A DNA stretch of 64,000 bases from Mayamaea pseudoterrestris. Lineage: Eukaryota > Bacillariophyta > Bacillariophyceae > Sellaphorales > Sellaphoraceae. Positions 56,649 to 64,000 of this stretch are shown here, in pieces. Numbering within the stretch: the stretch's first letter is position 1; every line of letters starts with the position of its first letter. The position numbers and the translations under genes were made by a program. Below the pieces are notes generated by a model, which saw only the letters and a program-made list of their open reading frames with translations, had not been told where the DNA came from and made no database searches. Location: positions 620,001-684,000 of the forward strand of contig BROI01000017.1 of assembly GCA_027923505.1 (NCBI GenBank). The letters are read 5' to 3'.

Positions 56649-57283
56649 ATGATACAGTCAAGTACGGTGGGAACACAAGATCAGAGTCGACTCCAAATTG
56701 AAAAAATGGAGGTTGAACGAGAGGAGCGTCGGCATGGCTTGATGATAGTAAAGACCAAAAAGGTGAGCGAGCATCGTCGGCGTTTACGCGTTTACTGCAA
56801 CATCCAACAGATCTAACCTTTCATTTTCCTCATCGAATCACTGGTAACTTTCAATTACTGTAGTGCAATCAAAACCCCGCAAAAGAAGAGCAAAGGTATA
56901 TTGCTGTCGGTAATTCTGGAGATGTCGATATTATCGAATTGGGTGAGAGCAAGAGCCAGTCGCAGGATGCAACTACATCAACCACGTTGATGAGTCATGC
57001 TTCTAATTTTGTCGTCGAGAAAGTGGACGCCGAAAATCAACCGCACGTGCAAAACGCCGCTGAGGAAATCTTGAACCTGCATATGGAGAATATTCAGGAG
57101 AATGCCGAGCTCTTGTCAGAGGAAGGTCATTTGCTGCAGATGGTGCAGCGGGAGACTGTCACAGACAAAGAAATGGATGATTACGCAGCTGCGCTTGAAG
57201 CTATCCTTGCACGAAAAGAAGATATGATTCTTGGTTTGCAGGAAATGATTGCCGTATTGCGAGATGGATCGGTTAATGGTTAG
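56649..57283 (+). CDS. Small coiled-coil protein, unknown function (2 exons)
   Basis: Exon 1 is 56649-56762 and exon 2 is 56864-57283, with an intron GTGAGC...TGTAG. The product is 177 residues. The N-terminus is charged and helical (RLQIEKMEVEREERRHG). The C-terminal 80 residues are strongly helical and acidic (EEILNLHMENIQENAELLSE, DDYAAALEAILARKEDMI). The final helix recalls C-terminal segments of some kinesins, but there is no motor domain, so no assignment is made. The exon joint is phase 0. An acceptor elsewhere is possible, since the junction is not supported by a known family. Confidence 0.6.
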
Positions 57284-57608
57284 ATCTGTGCTAGTTGCGT
57301 ACATGAAGCGAACTTGACTACCGTAACGTAACAATCTTATCTTTGCAAACCGATATAGAGTCTTCGCAAAGTTGCAGTATGGTTCTTTCGCACGTCCTGG
57401 CGCAAACTACTGTATGAAAAATGCCGGCGCTAGTAGATGAAACAAGAAAAGGGGAGGTGACTTTTGATAACCGCTACGATATCAAGGAATGCCGACGAAC
57501 CGTAACGCTCACGCGACGAGACCCCACATTTGAAATGTGAACGAACGTTTCACTTACTCTTTGATCGCTGGTGATGGCCTTGTAAAGTATATAATACAGC
57601 AGTTGTTC

Positions 57609-58862
57609 ATGTTTCGCAACATAACTGATCGTATTGTCACGGCAGCATCAGCAGTGGCAGCGTCTGCCGGCTTGACGGACAATCGAGTTTCCGCCTTGAC
57701 GGCTCTCGGTTTCGAACAAGTTGCTGCGCAGCAGGCACTTCAGGCCTGCGACGGCAACGTTGACCGAGCTGCGGAGCTCTTGCTCGCGAGTCCTACTAGT
57801 GGAAGTACGAATAACACAACAAATACAGAAACAGGAAGTCAATTCACTCCCATTACTATTGAAGACGATGACGATGCCAAAGTATGGCGGCAAGTCATTG
57901 ACGAAAGTCGACGAACTGCTAGTGTTGAACACCGACGTCAAGAGAAACGTTCCGCAGCATCTATTAAGGCAGGACAAGCTGCCGTCTTACCAACAAATTC
58001 TCCAGTTATTACAATGAAGCCGACTTCTCTCGCCCTGACGCATCCGCGAGTCAATGTTCTCGCGAAACTCCAGGACAAACCGACGGAAGAACAGATTCTT
58101 CGTTGCGCGGATCGCCTTAAATCATTCCCAGCAGCCGTTGACACGCTCCATCGAGTTTTGTCTATGATTCAAGCCAATCCTGATGATCAGAAGTACCGAA
58201 GTATCGACAAGTCGCTGGCTAGCTATCAGCGAAGCATAGGTAATGCAATTGGTGCTGATGATTTCATCCAAGCGATGCAGTTTCTGCCGCGCGACCGATC
58301 GACTTTGGTATTGGATCGTCACTTAGTGGATCCTGCCTTGCTCTATTTGGGGATCTCGGCGCTGGAGCAGACGAAACTTACGCCCGAATACAATGAGGTC
58401 AAACAGCTCCAAATGTTTCGTAAGGATGTTTCGAATCTGTTGGCGGTGGCTGCCGCGAGCGAGTCAGAGGCAACTGCGCAGGCGAACTTTTTATCGAAAT
58501 GTCCGACGGAACCACCCGAAGGTCGGGGAGCGCTTATGACTGTAATTCTCGCAGATCAAACGTTGCGCCGTCGGTTTGATGGCGATGACACTTTGGCCGA
58601 TGTCATTCATTGGCTCGGCGGTCATGGAAACTTTATTTATACCAAACTTTTAAGCCGAGAGTGGAGCTTGTTTGACAAGAACGCATATCCGCTTCGCGTC
58701 GTGAGTTGCGACGAGTCGGTTCAGCGTTATACGCTGCAATATCTTGGTTGTTGGCCAAGCGGTTTTTTAGAGATATTACCGACTTTGGAGGAACGAAAGA
58801 AAACGAACGCATCTACGGGGAGCATGGAACAGCAACTGGGTTCAGCGGAGGCCTTTCGGTAG
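57609..58862 (+). CDS. UBA-PUB-UBX domain protein (predicted Cdc48/p97 adaptor)
   Basis: 417 residues from the ATG at 57609; the frame is open further upstream but without an ATG. A UBA domain near the N-terminus (VSALTALGFEQVAAQQALQA, GNVDRAAELLLAS) should bind ubiquitin. A PUB domain follows in the middle (from about LAKLQDKPTEEQILRCADRL, through DDQKYRSIDKSLASYQ to GISALE), which in the family binds the p97 C-terminus. A UBX domain lies towards the C-terminus (QTLRRRFDGDDTLADVIHWL to CWPSGFLEILP), which binds the p97 N-domain. The combination resembles UBXN6/PNGase-type adaptors linking ubiquitinated cargo to the Cdc48 segregase. The gene is intronless and tail-to-tail with DCC1 (72 bp apart). 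Confidence 0.85.
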   Translation: MFRNITDRIVTAASAVAASAGLTDNRVSALTALGFEQVAAQQALQACDGNVDRAAELLLASPTSGSTNNTTNTETGSQFTPITIEDDDDAKVWRQVIDESRRTASVEHRRQEKRSAASIKAGQAAVLPTNSPVITMKPTSLALTHPRVNVLAKLQDKPTEEQILRCADRLKSFPAAVDTLHRVLSMIQANPDDQKYRSIDKSLASYQRSIGNAIGADDFIQAMQFLPRDRSTLVLDRHLVDPALLYLGISALEQTKLTPEYNEVKQLQMFRKDVSNLLAVAAASESEATAQANFLSKCPTEPPEGRGALMTVILADQTLRRRFDGDDTLADVIHWLGGHGNFIYTKLLSREWSLFDKNAYPLRVVSCDESVQRYTLQYLGCWPSGFLEILPTLEERKKTNASTGSMEQQLGSAEAFR

Positions 58863-58934
58863 GAACGTCTCCCCTTCAAAACAAAGTCTTTGATACTCAC
58901 TTCATAATAAATACGATGTTGTCTCAAGCATTAT

Positions 58935-60539
58935 CTACGTCTTACGAGTAATAAATTCCATCGTAACTCCATCTTTTTCTTCCGTCGTGATCTTTGTAAA
59001 TTGAAGCAATAGGTCTCCGTGAGTGCATCCAGCTCCATCTGACCACTTATCAAGGTAAGGCTGTATTTCGTCGAATTGCCATTTACTCTTTATAGAGAAG
59101 ATGGATGCAAAGCCACAAGACGGGTCACGAGGCAACGCATCAGCTGGAAAATACTGCCAGTACGACGCTTCTCTGTCGCCGTTCAAGGTTGGCACTTCGA
59201 TGGCAATACCACCCAGCATTAATGTACTGACTTGGTATTCAAGTCCGACACCTGGGAGCTCGGCCTGCCATCGGTCGACAAAGAGCGATTGCTCCCAGGG
59301 CTGTGTTTGCCGCTGAAGAAGTTGTCGCGCTACAATGGCAGCCACTTTCGATACGTCAATAATTACTTTGTTATCGATGTCCATAATAGTCCCGTCGTTT
59401 TCCGTGCTCTTCTCGATATCAGTGGCGTTAGTCTTCCCGTCATCTCGAGCCAGGCGATTAACGCAAAAGGAAACGAGGCCTCGCTTACCTCCTGGCAAGC
59501 AGCGCATGACTTCTTGTCTCGATTCGCTACATGAAAATCGCTCCACTGCGCTTTGTATTAGTAAATTACGCGATACACCACGTGCGTAGTCGGTAAGTTC
59601 GGCAATTTCGGCCAGTGCAGCGACGATAGCCTTATAGGCTTCCATATACGCCTCCTCTGACAAGATGACAAAAGCAGTTGGTATTGACTTTGGCAGTGGA
59701 TAGTAGGTAACGGACGCAAAGAGAGCCTTATCTGCCGACATGACCTGGGCGACCTGTGCTTCCGAAACTTGTAGCTGATTAGCAAGTTCGCAGACAGTGA
59801 CGCCTTGAGCACTCGAACAGGTCGCTTGGCTGATATCCTGTCCATTGACAATAGACATTTGATCATCACGGTCAAATGGATCGAGCACTAGCCTGTGTTG
59901 ACGAAACAGCTGCTCAATGGTGCCCTTCGAAAGAGTCTTTGGACGGAGCTCTAAAAAGGACGCTCCATTTCCACCAGGTTTGAGCAAGCAAGCCGGAACG
60001 GAACGAATCATCTTGACGCGATTGCTCACTAGATGAATCTCTTTTGTTATGGTTGTTGTTGCGGATTCTTCTCCATCGAATGTCAATGCTGGCGCAGGAG
60101 GAACCATAATGAAGCAGTTGGAGGTTTCCACGCGTTGCACGTGAAAGCTCGTTTGCTTGTGTTCTGATACTAACGCGGCTTGTGTCGCAGTCAAGGCAGG
60201 AACAACAAACTTGGCGCTTTTGAGATCAGAGATAGTCCATCCCAAAGGTAGCTGCAGCAAAAGAAGAGCACCGTTCTTGCCTTTGGTATCAGTTGTTGGC
60301 GTTGCATTTGTCTCGACGGATAAGGACGAGGACTCATGTACGAGCAAATCGGAACGAGGCAGAGTCAACAAACAAGTCGTTCTGTTGTTGCTGATGCAAG
60401 CATCGAATGCAAATACCATACTGTCCATCGGGTACAAGAAGGAATTTACATCAATCATTTTGCCGGTAGCTGTGGTAGCGATGGTCGGCGAGGTTTCAAC
60501 ATTGCACATCGTAGCGGCACACAAACACCGGTACGACAT
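58935..60539 (-). CDS. DCC1: Sister chromatid cohesion protein DCC1
   Basis: Subunit of the Ctf18-Dcc1-Ctf8 alternative clamp loader that acts on PCNA and supports cohesion. 534 residues from the ATG at 60539, intronless. The family order is visible: an N-terminal beta-rich segment (FAFDACISNNRTTCLLTLP), ETSNCFIMVPP, and a central region with FLELRPKTLSKGTIEQLF. The C-terminal winged-helix repeats include QVSEAQVAQVMSADKALF, ARQLLQRQTQPWEQSLFVDR, LEYQVSTLMLGGIAIEVPT, YFPADALPRDP, FASIFSIKSKWQFDEIQPYL and a final GDLLLQFTKI. The protein is longer than the yeast and human versions (about 380-395) because of loop insertions. The head-to-head neighbour at 60693 leaves only 153 bp for both promoters. 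Confidence 0.85.
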   Translation of the reverse strand: MSYRCLCAATMCNVETSPTIATTATGKMIDVNSFLYPMDSMVFAFDACISNNRTTCLLTLPRSDLLVHESSSLSVETNATPTTDTKGKNGALLLLQLPLGWTISDLKSAKFVVPALTATQAALVSEHKQTSFHVQRVETSNCFIMVPPAPALTFDGEESATTTITKEIHLVSNRVKMIRSVPACLLKPGGNGASFLELRPKTLSKGTIEQLFRQHRLVLDPFDRDDQMSIVNGQDISQATCSSAQGVTVCELANQLQVSEAQVAQVMSADKALFASVTYYPLPKSIPTAFVILSEEAYMEAYKAIVAALAEIAELTDYARGVSRNLLIQSAVERFSCSESRQEVMRCLPGGKRGLVSFCVNRLARDDGKTNATDIEKSTENDGTIMDIDNKVIIDVSKVAAIVARQLLQRQTQPWEQSLFVDRWQAELPGVGLEYQVSTLMLGGIAIEVPTLNGDREASYWQYFPADALPRDPSCGFASIFSIKSKWQFDEIQPYLDKWSDGAGCTHGDLLLQFTKITTEEKDGVTMEFITRKT

Positions 60540-60692
60540 CTTTTTTTTGGGCGTTCCATCACCCAATCGGTGTTGGCTTGACGATGCTTCTTTCGGTACA
60601 AGTACTCCTTATGAAGAAACCTTCTTTTTTATCTGCCAACATTATGCACTTGTAGATGATAAAAGCTTGATAGAAGAATTACCCGAAAAGCC

Positions 60693-63600
60693 ATGACGCC
60701 AAACTCGGTCCTCGTTTTGCATTCCACGAATCCAGCTGAAGATGCCGATTGCCTCCAAGCCATTCTCCAATTCTCCGATTTTGTCGACTGTCCAGCTATA
60801 CGACGAAACGCTCCGGCATCTTTAAAGCGTGCTGATGGAACAGTAATATTCATTGTTCAGTCCGATGACTCCGCCGTCGGATCTGTCGTGTATTGTATTC
60901 CAGATCAGGAAAGATGGAGAGAGATAGAGCTTGCGGCCGAATCCAACAGACAAGCTCGCCTAGAGATTCGTCTGATCACCGATTATAATCTGCGATTGGG
61001 CGAGCTGATTCTGCCTTCGAAGGCACGCATGATTTTGGTATCATCACAGTTACTCACGTCGCCGTTCGGACGAATTGAGTTGTCAAATATGCTCATTTCC
61101 TCGACGAACAGTTTAAATAAAGAGAATAGCAGTAAGATTGCAGATAGTGTGTTCTCGTCAACGACGGCGGCAGCCCCAATCATTCAACTGCCTAGGTTTC
61201 GCACTTTACAAGCTGCATGTGTTGGGATGGGCGGGAATATGCACAACTTCTCGCTAAATGCCCGAGAGGCTGCTAGCTTTGAGACAGACCTCTTTAAAGG
61301 CAAGATTATATGCGTCCTCCGCCCCGAGAATCCTAGTAGCGACGATCCTTTCTGGCATGAACGAGTCTTTGCTCATAAGCGGCGCCGACTGATAATCAAT
61401 GTTCAAGGTACCTTTAAAAAGCAACCGACTGGTGTGGTTTATGCTGGCGCCGAGATTTCAAAGCCTATGAGGCTCGGTCTTGTGACGCGAGCGCTGGCTG
61501 GTGTGTTGCTCAAGTTGGTGGATCGGTTCATCCCCGGCGTTCATTCATCGTTCGGAGACGACAATGAACAAGCACATATTGTGGCTCCAGCGCTGGGCTT
61601 TTTCGAACGTATTGTAGTAACTCCTCCCGGAAAAATTGCGCCTAAACTCGATGAAGATATTGTGGAATCGACAGAATCGATGGCCAGTCGTAGAAGTGGC
61701 AAGTCGAGTATAAAATGGAACACGGTTGATACCTTCACATTTTCCTTTTATTCGATGAATATTGACTTGCCAAATTGGTCATTAGTTGGACTGCCAGTCT
61801 CTGGGGATATATCTTTGACAACATTTTGGGGAGACTCCGCTTTAAAACTCTGTATGTACGAGAAATCGGGGGCGGACAAGCAGCATCGGACCGACTTGAA
61901 GCGCTATGTCTTTGCAATGCAGGTAAGCCGACAAAGACGGTATATATGTATCTTAGATCATCGCTGACATTTCGCTTTCTTGACTCATAGATCAAGTATC
62001 TTGGACGAGAGACTCCAGCGTCCGACATATATGAAGCCGAAGAGGACATTCTTCGATGGAGTGGTCGAGATGCTGTGGTAGACCAGAGTGAAAGCCAGAT
62101 GCTTGATGGGCCCTTAGAGGAATTGGAAGATGAATCTGATGCAGAATCCCTTTTTTACGATGCTGAGCAGCCGAAATTGGGAGTTGACCTTCATCGGATG
62201 CGGATTATTCCGTCGCGTTGCATGGAAATACTCTCGGCAATCGATGTTTTATGTCCGGCCTGGATTGAAATTGTATCCAGTCGTGGTAATTACACGCATG
62301 CTTTTGCTGTGAATATAAATGGAGTGACCATGTTGCGTTCAGTTGAGGACTGTAATGAGTTAATCGGCGACAGTGCCGCGTCAACGCTTGTGGAGCGGAC
62401 TTTTTCGCCCCGTCTATCGGCGGCTGAGCGGATGAGGAGAATGATTGGTTGGGCACTTGTCAATCCACAAGAAGTGGAAATCGCGGCGAGCAAAATTACT
62501 CATTTCCGGCAACGGCGTCGTACGTTTTTGAACAACTTTTTAGGCGGGGCTGTCTCTTCATTGTCAGAGAAAGAGAAGTCGCACTTCAAACTATCTGGGA
62601 ACGTCTTTAGGGCCTTGAGTGATCGACACTGGGTCCAGGAGTATGTCACGCTTACAACAAAACGTATTGCGTTTGTTCATCCCGGCAAGAAAAAGCCAAC
62701 CTTCCATATAAACCTAGCCAGCGTCGTTGAAGTTGCCAGACTTGCAGTGGAAGATTGTCCGATGTTTAGCAATCAGTATTTTCTCGCTTTCCGGTCACTT
62801 GGGCGATCGGTGTATTTAATGTTTGGGTCTGAGAAGCATCGAGAGCGATTCATTAGCGACTTTTTTAACTTAAAGGTTATGGAAGGCGGCACAGCCGGAC
62901 TTGCAGGGTCCATTAATTCCGAAATGAGCACTGCGTCCCGGCTTGCTCTGATTGATAATCCTGCTGATGAGTTCATGCACAAGAGTAGCATGTGGAATTG
63001 TCAACGGCGACGAATTCTTAATTGCGGCATGTTTAACTTTCGACATTCCATGCCCTCATCTGATCCTATGGAGCAGGTAGAGGATGTGCTGAGGCAAGCA
63101 TTGGAGCCGCTCAGCAGCACCGTTGACGAGGTGGACCAGCGTCGACTATTTCTCGACGCTGCGGCAAAGCTGAAGCAAGCTGACGTTCGAGACCTTTCGG
63201 AGGAATCAAAGCGTGCATTTTTCTTGAACCTGTATCATTTGATGATTATGCATGCATACCTCATTCTCGGCCCTCCGGACTGGAGCCTGAAGTGGATATC
63301 ATACTTTAACAGCATTGCGTATGAGGTTTCTGACGATATTTTTTCGCTTGCCGAATTGGAGCACTGCATTCTTCGGAGTAAAATGAGTCAACCGTCCCAG
63401 TTCATATCGCGGCTGGTCATCCCTCGATCACACTACGATATTGCGCTCTCATCTGCAGATTTCCGTATCAACTTTGCACTGAATTGCGGCTCGCTTTCGA
63501 ATCCCTTGTACATATTTGTTTACGGCCTGGACACACTCGACGCTCAACTCGATGCCGCGAGTCGCTTATGCCTGGCGTCGGCCTCGGTGACGCGAAAGAG

Positions 63601-63856
63601 TGGTCGGAAGGTTGTCGTGGAGCTTCCTCGAATCTGTGAGTGGTATTTTGCTGATTTTGGTCAATCGGATGACGAATTGTTGGGGCTGCTGGAGTCCTAC
63701 TTGAGTGATGACTGCCGAGAAGCCTTGAGGAAGTGTCGCCTGTCAGAAACTGGATCGTACGATATGAATCTGATATCCATTCGCTACCAGAGCTACAATT
63801 ATGAATGCCGACCGCTCCAGCTATATGAAGCTTCGTCGCTTTTAAAGCAAACATAG
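60693..63856 (+). CDS. DUF1769 - PH-like - DUF547 multidomain protein
   Basis: Exon 1 is 60693-61922 and exon 2 is 61991-63856, with a 68-bp intron GTAAGC...CATAG. The product is 1,031 residues. The N-terminal half carries a DUF1769-like region (FKGKIICVLRPENPSSDDP, GLVTRALAGVLLKLVDRFIP, DTFTFSFYSMNIDLPNWSLV, ending in FWGDSALKLCMYE); a second part (about residues 620-720) has a PH/GRAM-like beta pattern (WVQEYVTLTTKRIAFVHPGK to VYLMFGSEKHRERFISDFF); and the C-terminal third is DUF547 (KRAFFLNLYHLMIMHAYLIL, IAYEVSDDIFSLAELEHCIL, RINFALNCGSLSNPLYIFVY). PH plus DUF547 suggests a membrane- or lipid-associated role, but no enzymatic function is established for these regions. The intron joint is phase 0. 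Confidence 0.8.
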
Positions 63857-64000
63857 AACTACGCGAAAGTTCTTGTAGGTGCAGGTATATGTACTGTAAA
63901 GGTAGCTTTGCAAAGTGCGCGCGCAGCGAAGGACTCATTTGTCATCACATCGGTTTTGCTCACCTAGTCGTCGCCGCTGCCACAGAAATCGCAAGCAGTC
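63857..64000. other. 3' flank at window end
   Basis: These 144 bp follow the DUF547 gene. No feature is visible. Confidence 0.3.

Noticed and set aside
56649-57283. Kinesin C-terminal fragment
   Set aside because: The last helix is only loosely similar and no motor domain lies in any frame nearby.

Overview
The window is eukaryotic nuclear DNA with spliceosomal introns (GT-AG, about 60-220 bases), closely spaced genes and tightly packed divergent gene pairs. Three signs point to a photosynthetic stramenopile, most likely a diatom or a close relative. First, one gene encodes a protein with a signal peptide, plastid transit region and twin-arginine thylakoid signal. Second, another carries an ASAF-type plastid-targeting motif. 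Third, the copia-type retroelements carry the reverse transcriptase wording typical of algal (CoDi-like) lineages. The phylum-level call is an inference from recognised families; no ribosomal RNA or organelle marker is present.

Left arm (1-19.6 kb), host genes: the 3'-truncated REV3 catalytic subunit of DNA polymerase zeta (-); a mitochondrial-type tRNA threonylcarbamoyladenosine dehydratase (+); a calmodulin-like EF-hand gene (-); a PGM2-type phosphohexomutase (+); a canonical four-exon calmodulin whose start codon is split by an intron (-); a small membrane protein (+); a glutamine-rich DPY30 (-); an acidic protein (+); a 1,089-residue protein that appears to fuse HMG-CoA synthase to a beta-ketoacyl synthase (+); and a thylakoid-lumen protein (-).

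Middle (19.6-48.3 kb), a repeat island: a broken copia element (-), about 12.5 kb of 180/181-bp satellite (about 69 units), a second broken copia element with two LTRs and an internal gag duplication (-), and the 3' part of a third copia element (+) cut within its integrase. The satellite touches copia LTR ends on both sides. It consists of two near-identical blocks separated and flanked by decayed ones. Part of the decay looks strikingly biased towards loss of A on the + strand.

Right arm (48.3-64 kb), host genes: a SohB-type S49 peptidase (+); a membrane-anchored metallophosphoesterase (+); a conserved plastid-targeted protein of unknown function (-); a DGAT2-family acyltransferase with two in-frame stops (-); guanylate kinase (-); a small coiled-coil protein (+); a UBA-PUB-UBX Cdc48 adaptor (+); the cohesion/clamp-loader factor DCC1 (-); and a DUF1769-PH-like-DUF547 protein (+). 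The host genes are functionally mixed (replication and translesion synthesis, calcium signalling, isoprenoid, lipid and nucleotide metabolism) and do not form a single pathway. The standard genetic code is in use: TAA, TAG and TGA all terminate clear genes.
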